In this document: in pieces, positions 17,567-25,678 of the stretch
How the letters are laid out: the number at the start of each line of letters is the position of its first letter
Position numbering within the stretch: position 1 is the first letter of the stretch
Assembly (NCBI RefSeq): GCF_018613695.1
Contig: NZ_JAGGPR010000023.1
Span: 27,515 to 91,514, forward strand
DNA from: Arthrobacter sp. ISL-95
GTDB lineage: Bacteria; Actinomycetota; Actinomycetes; Actinomycetales; Micrococcaceae
DNA length: 64,000 nt
Direction of reading: 5' to 3'
The notes under the pieces: model-generated
The model's input: only the letters and a program-made list of their open reading frames with translations
The model's database searches: none
What the model was told of the DNA's origin: nothing
Made by a program: the position numbers and the translations under genes

Positions 17567-18949
17567 ATGAGCGCAAGCTTTGCGCCTCTGGCCCATGATG
17601 CGAAGAAGGCCCGCAAGACCGCGGGAGCTTCTTTCATCGGCACCATGGCCGAGTACTACGACTTCTTCATTTACGGAACAGCGTCAGCGCTGGTCTTCAA
17701 CAAGATCTTCTTCCCCGAAATTGATCCGCTCCTGGGAACTCTCGCGGCGTTCTCCACGTACGCCGTTGGCTTCTTTGCCCGCCCGCTCGGCGGTATTGTA
17801 TGGGGCCATATCGGTGATCGGATTGGTCGGAAGAAGGCCCTGATCTGGACCCTGCTTATTACGGGGTTGGGTACTTTCGCAATTGGCCTTATGCCGACCT
17901 ACGAGACCATCGGCCTTTGGGCTGCGGTCATCCTGGTCTTCGTCCGCCTGCTCCAAGGCTTCGGAGTCGGCGGCGAACAAGGAGGTGCCGTCCTGCTGAC
18001 CGCTGAGGCTGCACCACCGAAACAGCGAGGCTTCTATGCGAGTTTGGTACAGATGGGATCACCGGCCGCCTACCTCGTACCGTCCGCCCTCTTCGCCTTC
18101 CTCACCACGCAGCTTTCGGAAGAACAGTTCCTCGCTTGGGGCTGGCGTATCCCGTTCCTGTTGAGCATCCTTGTGGTCGCCATCGGCCTCTACATCCGGC
18201 TCCGAGTGGACGAATCCGAGACATTCAAGGCCGTCAAGGAAAACGCCAAGGCCCAGCAGGCTCCAGTCAAGCTGGTCTTCCGCAAGAACCGCCGCGAGGT
18301 CTTCCTCGGCATGGGGTCGAAGTTCGTCGAAGCCGCCGTCTTCCCCTTCTACACCGTCTTTCTGGTGGCCTACTCCAAAAACGTCGGCAACGACTCCGGA
18401 TTCGTCTTACAGGCCATCATCATCGCGATCATCGCTGAACTCATCATGATTCCCATTTGGGGTTGGCTCACGGACAAGATCGGACGCAAGAAGGTCTTCC
18501 TCGGCGCAGCGATCCTCAACCTGTTGCTCATCTGGCCTGCCTTCGCCGCCATCGAAAGCGGAGACACGCTCCCCATCGTCGCAATCCTCGTCGCGGGCCT
18601 GGCACTCGGCCACGCAGGAACCTACGCCCCGCAAGCCTCCTACTACCCGGAACTCTTCCCAGTTCGTGGACGCTACACCGGCGTCTCGATTGTGTGGCAG
18701 TTCGGCGCCATGATCGCCAGCGGCCCCTTCACCGTCATTGCTACGGCGTTGCTCGTTGCAGGAGGCGGCTCCATCACGGGCGTGGCCATCTACGTATCCG
18801 CGCTGATCCTCGTAAGCGTCGTCTGCCTGACCCTGCTGCCCGAAACGGCCCCGAGCCAACTTGGCGGCAGGGAATACGCCGAGTGGACCGTCACGGACGA
18901 AGACCAAAGCAACGATACTGCCCACCACAGCACGAACTCCGTGAAGTAA
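17567..18949 (+). CDS. MHS-family MFS transporter (metabolite:H+ symporter)
   Basis: A 460-residue, 12-helix carrier of the major facilitator superfamily, metabolite:H+ symporter group. FIGTMAEYYDFFIYGTASAL near the N-terminus and GHIGDRIGRKKAL at the loop between helices 2 and 3 are family hallmarks; GWLTDKIGRKKV repeats the motif in the second half. AAAGGAG precedes the ATG at 17567. It is the first gene of the hexuronate operon and would import glucuronate, mannonate or a related acid by proton symport. Confidence 0.9.
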   Translation: MSASFAPLAHDAKKARKTAGASFIGTMAEYYDFFIYGTASALVFNKIFFPEIDPLLGTLAAFSTYAVGFFARPLGGIVWGHIGDRIGRKKALIWTLLITGLGTFAIGLMPTYETIGLWAAVILVFVRLLQGFGVGGEQGGAVLLTAEAAPPKQRGFYASLVQMGSPAAYLVPSALFAFLTTQLSEEQFLAWGWRIPFLLSILVVAIGLYIRLRVDESETFKAVKENAKAQQAPVKLVFRKNRREVFLGMGSKFVEAAVFPFYTVFLVAYSKNVGNDSGFVLQAIIIAIIAELIMIPIWGWLTDKIGRKKVFLGAAILNLLLIWPAFAAIESGDTLPIVAILVAGLALGHAGTYAPQASYYPELFPVRGRYTGVSIVWQFGAMIASGPFTVIATALLVAGGGSITGVAIYVSALILVSVVCLTLLPETAPSQLGGREYAEWTVTDEDQSNDTAHHSTNSVK

Positions 18950-18962
18950 AAGGAAGAAATCA

Positions 18963-20174
18963 GTGAAGATCACCGATGCACGGGTAGTTGTCTCGTCCCC
19001 TGGGCGAAACTACGTGACACTCGTAATTGAAACCGAAGACGGCATTACCGGCATCGGTGACGCCACCCTCAACGGCCGGGAACTCGCCGTCGCGTCCTAT
19101 CTGTCAGAGCACCTCTGTCCCCTGCTGATCGGACGCGACGCCCGCCGGATCGAGGACACCTGGCAGTACTTCTACAAAGGCGCTTACTGGCGCCGTGGTC
19201 CGGTGACGATGACCGCGATCGCTGCGATCGACGTCGCACTCTGGGATATCAAGGGCAAGTCGGCCGGCATGCCGGTCTACGAGCTCCTGGGCGGGGCAGC
19301 CCGTGAAGGCGTGATGGTCTACGGCCACGCCAGCGGATCAACGCTGGAGGACCTAAGCGCAGACTTCCAACACCATCTGGATCTCGGGTACAAAGCAATC
19401 CGGGCACAGTCAGCGGTTCCGGGCCTGGACAAAACCTATGGGATCGCCCCCGTTGACGGGAAGCTGTATGAGCCGGCAAGCGGCAACGTCCCCCAGGAAG
19501 ACATGTGGGAGACCACTGCCTATTTGGACTTCGCTCCGAAAATGATGGCCCATGTCCGCGAACAGTTCGGCTACGGCGTGCATGTTCTGCACGACGTCCA
19601 TCACCGCCTCACACCCATCGAAGCCGGGCGGCTGGGCGCCTCACTGGAGCAGTATCGGCCGTTCTGGATCGAGGATCCCACTCCCGCCGAGGACCAGTCA
19701 GCGTTCCGCCTGATCCGCCAGCACACCACAACCCCCATCGCCGTTGGAGAAGTCTTCAATTCGATCTGGGACTGCCAGCAACTGATCACCGAACGCCTGA
19801 TCGATTACATCCGGACTTCGGTCTCCCACGCCGGCGGCATCACCCATCTGAGGAGAATCTTCTCCTTGGCCGACCTCTACGGCGTTCGCTCCGGCTCTCA
19901 CGGCGCAGGCGACCTTTCTCCCGCGTCCTTTGCTGCCGCACTTCACGTGGACATGAGCATTCCGAACTTCGGCGTGCAGGAGTACATGGGCCACCGCGAA
20001 CCAGCCAACGAGGTGTTCACCACCTCCTACACCTTCACCGACGGCTACATGCACCCCGGCGATGCTCCCGGCATCGGCGTCGAGTTCAACGAAGAAGCCG
20101 CGGCCGCCTACCCGTTCGACCCCAAGTACCTGCCCATCAACCGCCGACTCGACGGCTCCATCCACGACTGGTGA
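18963..20174 (+). CDS. manD: D-mannonate dehydratase, enolase superfamily
   Basis: A 403-residue enolase-superfamily enzyme, the size of ManD. It dehydrates D-mannonate (or a close aldonate) to 2-keto-3-deoxygluconate. Visible features are the N-terminal capping domain, the mobile loop with RAQSAVPGLDKTYG near residue 145, HDVHHRLTP near 211 (metal Asp and catalytic His), FWIEDPTPAED (Glu ligand), VGEVFNS (Glu) and GSHGAGDLSP near 313. It starts at GTG with AAGGAAG eight bases upstream. Some ManD-like proteins act on D-gluconate instead, so the preferred sugar needs assay. Confidence 0.85.
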   Translation: MKITDARVVVSSPGRNYVTLVIETEDGITGIGDATLNGRELAVASYLSEHLCPLLIGRDARRIEDTWQYFYKGAYWRRGPVTMTAIAAIDVALWDIKGKSAGMPVYELLGGAAREGVMVYGHASGSTLEDLSADFQHHLDLGYKAIRAQSAVPGLDKTYGIAPVDGKLYEPASGNVPQEDMWETTAYLDFAPKMMAHVREQFGYGVHVLHDVHHRLTPIEAGRLGASLEQYRPFWIEDPTPAEDQSAFRLIRQHTTTPIAVGEVFNSIWDCQQLITERLIDYIRTSVSHAGGITHLRRIFSLADLYGVRSGSHGAGDLSPASFAAALHVDMSIPNFGVQEYMGHREPANEVFTTSYTFTDGYMHPGDAPGIGVEFNEEAAAAYPFDPKYLPINRRLDGSIHDW

Positions 20175-20185
20175 TTGAGCAACCT

Positions 20186-21184
20186 ATGAACAGCGCCACA
20201 CAAGATACGAAAAACGAGCACTTCGACGTCATCGTCATGGGCGAAATCTTGCTCGAGGTAGCCACCGATGTCCCCTTCGGACACGCGATACCGGCTCAAC
20301 TCGGCATCTCAGGCGACGCACTCAACGTCGCAGCAGCGGCCGCCGCCGCCGGCGCCCGGACAGGCCTGCTCGCAGTACTGCCCGACGACGACCTCGGTCA
20401 GGCGATCGCCGCCAGGATCGCCGAACTCGGCATAGCGACAGACCTTCTGAAGTTCCGCCCCGGCCAACAGGGCGCTTACCTGGTGCACTCCGACCCGCTG
20501 GGGCAACGCGAGTTCTCCTACGCCCGATCAGGAAGCGTCGGATCCACCTTGTCTCCGGACGATATAGACGAATCAGTGTTCTCCTCAGCGGGAGCCGTGC
20601 TGGCCGGGGGCATCGCCTGCGCAATCTCGGAGTCCTCAAGGGCCGCAGTACTCCGCGCAGCATCGCTCACCAAACGCTTCATCTTCGACCCGAACTTCAG
20701 GCCACGATTGACGTCAGCTGGAGAAGCCTCCAGATTGCTTGCCGAACTAGCACCCCAGTCATACCTGGTTACCCCTTCCTTCCCGGGAGAAACGTCAACA
20801 CTTCTCAATGTTTCCTCCGCAGGGGAAGCCGCTATCAAACTCCGCGCCATGGGTGCGAAGAACGTAGCTGTCACCTGCGGCGCGGACGGTATCCAGCTGG
20901 AAAGTGACAGTGTATCGGCCTGGATTGATGCCATTACGGCGCCCCTCGTGGTGGATCAAACCGGCGCGGGCGACGCCTTCGTTGGAACCACCACGGCCCG
21001 GATTGTCCGCGGCGACAGCCTTCCGCAAGCAGCCCGCTACGGTGCTGCGGCTGCCTCACTCGTTGTCGGAGGCAAAGGCGGCACCGGGCTCATCCCCACC
21101 TTCGAACAGACACAGGCGCACGCCAAAAAGACACAGGCGCACGCCACCGGGATCAAGGAGGAGCGGCTTTCATGGAGCGCCTGA
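20186..21184 (+). CDS. kdgK: PfkB-family sugar kinase, probable 2-keto-3-deoxygluconate kinase
   Basis: A 332-residue ribokinase-fold kinase. GDALNVAAAAAAAGA near residue 42 is PfkB motif 1 and DQTGAGDAFVG near residue 256 is motif 2, with the catalytic Asp. In this operon it would phosphorylate KDG to KDPG, between ManD and the aldolase. The ATG at 20186 is used; a GTG 15 bases earlier is also in frame. The C-terminus contains TQAHAKKTQAHA, encoded by a 21-bp direct duplication (21108-21146) just before the ribosome site of the next gene, and it overlaps that gene by 13 bases. Confidence 0.8.
   Translation: MNSATQDTKNEHFDVIVMGEILLEVATDVPFGHAIPAQLGISGDALNVAAAAAAAGARTGLLAVLPDDDLGQAIAARIAELGIATDLLKFRPGQQGAYLVHSDPLGQREFSYARSGSVGSTLSPDDIDESVFSSAGAVLAGGIACAISESSRAAVLRAASLTKRFIFDPNFRPRLTSAGEASRLLAELAPQSYLVTPSFPGETSTLLNVSSAGEAAIKLRAMGAKNVAVTCGADGIQLESDSVSAWIDAITAPLVVDQTGAGDAFVGTTTARIVRGDSLPQAARYGAAAASLVVGGKGGTGLIPTFEQTQAHAKKTQAHATGIKEERLSWSA
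21108..21146. repeat. 18-bp direct repeat at 21-bp spacing in the kinase 3' end
   Basis: AGACACAGGCGCACGCCA occurs at 21108-21125 and 21129-21146. The 21-bp step keeps the frame and lengthens the kinase tail by seven residues. It is a local slippage duplication. Confidence 0.8.
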
Positions 21185-22641
21185 GCGACTCGACGCTTGC
21201 ATCAGCGGACGGCCTGGAGTCCCGACTCCCCCGTGTGTCCGTCAAACCGGGCATCGTGCATCTCGGCCTGGGTGCCTTTGCCCGTGCCCACACCGCCGTC
21301 TTCACCGAGGATGCCATGCTGGCCTCCGGCGACTTTATCTGGGGAATCGTCGGTGTCACGCAACGCTCCGACACCGTAGTCCAGCAACTCGCTCCGCAGG
21401 ACGGGCTCTTTACTGTCGCCGAACGAGGCGACAATTCCGCGCCGCTCCGTGTGATTTCGAGCATTGTTGGAGCCGTCTCCGGGCGGGACAACCCCGAAAA
21501 AGTGGTGGAACATATCGCCGCTCCCACTACGTCGATCGTGACTCTCACGATCACCGAAAAGGGCTACAGGATGGATCCCCGCACGGGGTCCCTTAACACC
21601 GCTGACGGACAGATCTTGTCAGACCTCGCGGGTAACCCTCCACTGACGGCACTTGGACAGATAACCCGGGGGATCCAGCAACGTTCCCGCCAGGGTTGGG
21701 GACCACTTACAGTCGTTTCCTGCGATAACCTTCCTGGCAACGGCGAGCTGACGGGCAGACTCGTGCGCGCGTTCGCCGCCGCTTTGCCTGACGATGAAGC
21801 GGCGCCGCTCTTGGCCTGGATCCAAGCCAACGTCACGTTCCCGAACACCATGGTGGACCGCATGGTCCCAGCCACCACCCCAGGCGACCTTGCCGCCGTC
21901 GAACACCAACTCGGACTACGCGACGAAGCGGCGGTTGTCGCCGAACCGTTCATGCAGTGGGTCATCGAGGACAACTTCGCCGGCCGCCGGCCTCGGTGGG
22001 AGGATGCAGGCGCTGTGTTCAGTGCAGATGTGGCGGCGTGGGAAGCAGCGAAACTGCGGTTGCTGAACGCGAGCCATTCGATGCTGGCGTACCTCGGACT
22101 GGCAACCGGCAAGGCAACCATTGCGGACGCCGTAAACGAGGACTCCTTTCTCACTGCGTGCGAACGGATGATGTTCGACGACGTGCTGCCGACCATCCAT
22201 CTGCCGGCCGAGTTCGACGCTGAAACCTATTGCAAACAAGTCCTGGGCCGGTTCGCGAACCCCGCGCTCGGCCACACCACCGCAAAGGTAGGAAGCGACG
22301 GTTCGCAGAAAATCGGGCTGAGACTGCTCAGCACAGTTCGCGAAAACCTCGACGCCGGACGCGAACCACGGTGGGCGACGCTGGCCGTCGCGGCATGGAT
22401 GCGTCATGTTGCAACGACGTCTTTGGAAGACCTGAACGATCCGCTGGCGGGCGAGCTTCATGCCTTGCTGCCGGCTGATCATTCGGCCAACGCCGTGGTT
22501 CCGGCCTTGCTGGCATGCCGCAGCATCTTCGACGACGGTCTAGCGGCCGACGCCGGGTTCATTCAGCAACTCAAGCACTGGTACTCCATTATTGATGAAC
22601 ACGGGCCTGAGGGCCTGAGAAACGAGATCCTCCATGGCTGA
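21172..22641 (+). CDS. uxuB: Fructuronate reductase / mannitol dehydrogenase family
   Basis: A 489-residue polyol dehydrogenase of the long-chain mannitol dehydrogenase family. VHLGLGAFARAHTAVF near residue 29 is the NAD-binding start, TLTITEKGY near 126 and FPNTMVDRMVPATT near 222 are family blocks, and KLRLLNASHSMLAYLG near 296 holds the catalytic Lys/Asn/His. In hexuronate catabolism it interconverts D-fructuronate and D-mannonate. GGAGGAG precedes the ATG, and it overlaps the aldolase gene by eight bases. Context favours UxuB over a mannitol enzyme. Confidence 0.85.
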   Translation: MERLSDSTLASADGLESRLPRVSVKPGIVHLGLGAFARAHTAVFTEDAMLASGDFIWGIVGVTQRSDTVVQQLAPQDGLFTVAERGDNSAPLRVISSIVGAVSGRDNPEKVVEHIAAPTTSIVTLTITEKGYRMDPRTGSLNTADGQILSDLAGNPPLTALGQITRGIQQRSRQGWGPLTVVSCDNLPGNGELTGRLVRAFAAALPDDEAAPLLAWIQANVTFPNTMVDRMVPATTPGDLAAVEHQLGLRDEAAVVAEPFMQWVIEDNFAGRRPRWEDAGAVFSADVAAWEAAKLRLLNASHSMLAYLGLATGKATIADAVNEDSFLTACERMMFDDVLPTIHLPAEFDAETYCKQVLGRFANPALGHTTAKVGSDGSQKIGLRLLSTVRENLDAGREPRWATLAVAAWMRHVATTSLEDLNDPLAGELHALLPADHSANAVVPALLACRSIFDDGLAADAGFIQQLKHWYSIIDEHGPEGLRNEILHG

Positions 22642-23290
22642 CGTCTCCACTATCCTGAACGCCTCCCGAGTCATACCCGTGGTGACAATAGACAACCCTG
22701 AGCACGCAGTCCCGGTGGCCCAGGCCCTGGTTGAAGGCGGCGTAGGAATCATCGAACTGACGCTGAGGACCGAATCGGCGCTGAAGTCGTTGCAATGGAT
22801 CGCCGAGGAAGTCCCCGGCATTCTTGTTGGTGCCGGAACCGTCCTCACCCCTGCCCAAGCCGATCATGCAGCGGCAGCCGGCGCTCAATTCCTCGTGAGC
22901 CCGGGAGTCACGCCAGCCCTGCTCCAGCATGTGTTGTCGTTGAACCTTCCGTTCCTGCCCGGCGTGGCAACCGTCGGCGAAGTCATGGCTGTCCTGGAAA
23001 GCGGGTTGACCGCCATGAAGTTCTTCCCCGCCGGACCCGCCGGGGGGCCGCCGTACCTTGCCGCCATTGGAGCACCCATTCCCCAAGTACAGTTCTGCCC
23101 GACCGGCGGAGTGAGCCTTGCCTCAGCACCGGAATACCTCGCGCTGCCAAACGTCTCATGTGTCGGAGGCAGCTGGCTAACGCCGAAGACCGCAGTTGAA
23201 GATCAGGACTGGGGCCGGATTAAGGAGCTGGCGCAGGAGGCTGCGGGTCTGGCAGTAGAACGCCCCGCCCGTACCGATGCGAGCGGCTGA
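22634..23290 (+). CDS. eda: KDPG aldolase (2-keto-3-deoxy-6-phosphogluconate aldolase)
   Basis: A 218-residue class I aldolase. VIPVVTID, then GIIELTLRT near residue 38 (catalytic Glu), GAGTVLTPAQA near 66 and AMKFFPAGPAGG near 122 (Schiff-base Lys) identify the Eda family. It splits KDPG to pyruvate and glyceraldehyde 3-phosphate, the end of the pathway encoded by the preceding four genes. The start overlaps uxuB by eight bases. No terminator is obvious after it. Confidence 0.9.
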   Translation: MADVSTILNASRVIPVVTIDNPEHAVPVAQALVEGGVGIIELTLRTESALKSLQWIAEEVPGILVGAGTVLTPAQADHAAAAGAQFLVSPGVTPALLQHVLSLNLPFLPGVATVGEVMAVLESGLTAMKFFPAGPAGGPPYLAAIGAPIPQVQFCPTGGVSLASAPEYLALPNVSCVGGSWLTPKTAVEDQDWGRIKELAQEAAGLAVERPARTDASG

Positions 23291-23747
23291 TTTAGCGAGC
23301 AATACTCCTTGGACTGCCGTCCGGTTCTTCGCATTTGTCTCCGGGAAGCGCCTGCGCTGGCTTCCGTACTCTTCGCCATCGACCGGCCCCAACGGCCCGC
23401 GGAGAATTCTCCGCTGTAAACCTTTGCACGTGCATGTCCTTCAATCCAAGGCCACTGCAGAACCTGTTGCACCGGCTTCGGAGTCTCGATCTGACGCCAA
23501 ACCCGGCACGCTTTCAACCAGCTCCACACGAACCTCCAGGCGTGACTTCTGTCCGGCACCGATCCCGGCCGTACATTTTCAGACCCCGCTACCCGTATCC
23601 GATTCACGTCGCGACCTCCCCCTATCGCCGCCTCTGGCGGGGCGTCAGCTGCCTCCCGGGCAAATAAGGGCGACATATGGGTGCTTATCGGCGTTTGGTA
23701 GAAGAAGATAAAAACTCGTCCTGCCCTGTTTCGGTTGTTTCCGCAGA
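23291..23747. other. Gene-free gap after the hexuronate operon
   Basis: About 450 bases with no frame I trust. The codon pattern and residue content of the open frames here do not look like protein. Confidence 0.45.
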
Positions 23748-23945
23748 TTAGTCGCACGTGGCCCATTCGTGGCCAGGGCGCATGGCATGCACCACGGTAA
23801 GGAACCGCTCAAGCTGCTCGCGAACCCGGGGCAGTCCGGGACATGAAACCCGGACGACGAGCAATTCCGGGTAAATGGTCTTCGAGGAGTGGAAGCTCGT
23901 TGGTCGCGAGGGGATGCTCGATGAGTTTGAGAACGGCGTTTGAAC
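23748..23945 (-). pseudogene. Frameshifted remnant of an unidentified gene
   Basis: Read on the minus strand, one frame gives NAVLKLIEHPLATNELPLLE and stops; after a one-base shift another gives ERFLTVVHAMRPGHEWATCD and a stop at 23748. Together they look like the end of a real protein broken by a frameshift. I do not recognise the family. Confidence 0.35.
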
Positions 23946-23968
23946 GCGCTGTGGCTTGTCCCTGTCGT

Positions 23969-24454
23969 TCAGACGGTTCGCTGTCTCCGGCTCTTCCGGA
24001 GTTTTTTGATGATGAGGATCAGGCCGAGAGGAAAGGTGAATATCAGCAGGAAGAGGGCGCCGATTCCGCGGACGGAGTTGCCATCGCTTTCGTAGCCCAC
24101 GACGACGGCCTTTCCGGGGTGCGATTCGCTGTAGATCACGGTGACGTCCGCCCCGACCGTGGGGTGTTGGCCGTGGTTCACGGACGCGAAGGTCGAGTAT
24201 CCGGTGCCGTCAGCGTCAATGTACTGCACAGTGATGTTCCGGTTCGACGCCTTCCGTACGTCGGCGAAGTCCACAATGGAGCCGGTGGTGTGAAGCCCGG
24301 TGCGCGCGAGCTCCTCATCTGAGTCGTTCATCGAGGACCCGATCCCGATCATCACCGGTCCCGTCAGGAGCAATAACGCGACGAACGCGACGCCTCCAAG
24401 GCGGGCCCAGAAGGTCTGAGGTCTATTCGGTACGGCGGTATCTGGGAAACTCAC
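23969..24454 (-). CDS. DUF3592-like membrane protein
   Basis: A 161-residue protein with a hydrophobic helix near residues 18-38 (GGVAFVALLLLTGPVMIGIG), a beta-rich extracytoplasmic domain (TGSIVDFADVR, VQYIDADG, GADVTVIYSESHPGKAVV) and a second helix at about 128-150. This is the DUF3592 layout. The GTG at 24454 is chosen because AGGAAG lies eight bases before it, although the frame is open further upstream. The role is unknown. Confidence 0.7.
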   Translation of the reverse strand: MSFPDTAVPNRPQTFWARLGGVAFVALLLLTGPVMIGIGSSMNDSDEELARTGLHTTGSIVDFADVRKASNRNITVQYIDADGTGYSTFASVNHGQHPTVGADVTVIYSESHPGKAVVVGYESDGNSVRGIGALFLLIFTFPLGLILIIKKLRKSRRQRTV

Positions 24455-24458
24455 GCGT

Positions 24459-24674
24459 CTATTCTTCCTGATAACGGGTGAGAGACCGGCCACGGGCCAG
24501 CCTCCCCTGATCGGCTCGGCGGCGGCCTGGACCAGGGTCAGCTTGATGTAACCGTACCGGTCCTGGCCGGATGCTGTTCCCGGTGCCCGCAGGATGAGTG
24601 CGTCGTCGATAGTGACGATGATAGGTTTGCGGCGTTCTCCCTGTGGCGGTGAGGGTGGTGGCGCTTTCGGTCAT
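24459..24674 (-). pseudogene. Frameshifted ORF upstream of the DUF3592 gene
   Basis: From an ATG at 24674 the protein begins MTESATTLTATG. A one-base shift near 24640 restores a much better reading, ERRKPIIVTIDDALILRAPG followed by QDRYGYIKLTLVQAAAEP, which then runs into the DUF3592 frame. I read this as one damaged short gene of unknown function. A sequencing error at the shift is the alternative. Confidence 0.4.
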
Positions 24675-24741
24675 CCAGGTGTGGGCACCTTGCGCTCCAC
24701 CTCGGCCCGCTTGCATCGATCTTTTTCCGCTGAATGGCAGG

Positions 24742-25329
24742 CTATTTCCGAGTCATGGTGACGCTGGCGTTGTGGCGACCATCGGAGCTTTCACCGACGC
24801 AAATCTCGGTCATGCTGTTGCTGTCGCGGTTCGCCATGCAGGTTCCGCCACCATATCCTTCGGCTTTGAACTCATCGATGTTCTTACCAAGGCGTGAGGC
24901 AATCTCGTTAACGGGTACCTCATGGTCAATGGCCCACGCAACTTCCAGCCTGAGGCAGTGGCTGTCAATGGAAACGCAGCCGGGGTCAACCTTCCGCTCA
25001 AATCGATGAGTTTCAGTCCAACCCTCCCCCCGTACGTTGTCAGCTGCAGCCCTCATGGCCGCAGCCTTCTCAGCCTGGCTTCCGCCGCCTCCGTTGATCC
25101 CGTTCACCAAGGCGGAGCAACCGTCGAACAGGAGTATTCCGCAGATCGTCAGGGAAAGAGCGATAATGCCGAGAACCCATCCCGTCTTGCTTTTCCTGGG
25201 TGGAAGCGGAGCCCACTGCTGGGGCTGGCCGTACTGGGGAAACCGCTGAGGACTTTGTGCAAAGTACTGCTGGGGCGGATAGGGAGGCCTATTTGGGTGC
25301 CCCGGTCCCTCAGGTCTCTGCGGCTCCAT
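24742..25329 (-). CDS. Proline-rich single-pass membrane protein, unknown
   Basis: A 195-residue protein. Residues 1-45 are rich in Pro and Gln, one helix follows at about 50-75 (GWVLGIIALSLTICGILLF), and the rest is an extracytoplasmic domain with paired cysteines (DPGCVSIDSHCLRLE, GGGTCMANRD, TEICVG). This build is common in actinobacterial envelope proteins of unknown role. It has no operon partner. Confidence 0.7.
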   Translation of the reverse strand: MEPQRPEGPGHPNRPPYPPQQYFAQSPQRFPQYGQPQQWAPLPPRKSKTGWVLGIIALSLTICGILLFDGCSALVNGINGGGGSQAEKAAAMRAAADNVRGEGWTETHRFERKVDPGCVSIDSHCLRLEVAWAIDHEVPVNEIASRLGKNIDEFKAEGYGGGTCMANRDSNSMTEICVGESSDGRHNASVTMTRK

Positions 25330-25449
25330 ACCGCTACCCCCATATTCTCTTACCCGGACTTTTGTAAGGATGATGATGCGTTTCCTTCCGAGACGATCAT
25401 GTCATGTCAAACCTGCCACCCCCTGAGCAGGGTCGCCGTAACGACCTCG

Positions 25450-25533
25450 TGGAGACCAGCGGATTCGAACGACTGACCGAGGATGATTGAAGGGCGCCGT
25501 CCATCCCCCGCTCTGCTTCTGAGCTACGTCCCC
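25450..25533 (-). tRNA. tRNA-like sequence, probably degenerate
   Basis: On the minus strand the segment starts GGGGACGTAGCTCAGAAGC, with a D-stem GCTC/GAGC, and ends with TTCGAAT as T-loop, a five-pair T-stem with one mismatch, and GGTCTCC pairing with the 5' GGGGACG except at one position and one G-U. The anticodon arm is not clear: its place holds a near-palindrome around GGCGCC, so I cannot name the anticodon. No CCA is encoded. It may be a decayed tRNA or an integration-site copy. Confidence 0.5.
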
Positions 25534-25678
25534 GGGTTCGGTGTCGGGCGCCGAACGGGCCCCCATCACCGCATCGTCCGCTTTGACGACCCGGATGGAC
25601 AACTGGGCTTGCTTGCTTCACACGAATCACCACAGCAGAGCCCTTGTCGGCGTTAGCATCCCGGTCGTCCCAGTGGGC

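Noticed and set aside
19505..20185. N-terminal extension of the KDG kinase frame into manD
   Set aside because: The extension overlaps manD in another frame and is Arg/His/Pro-rich; the PfkB domain starts after the ATG at 20186.
23203..23766. Minus-strand open frame of 187 codons across the end of eda
   Set aside because: It overlaps the aldolase gene and has no recognisable protein pattern.
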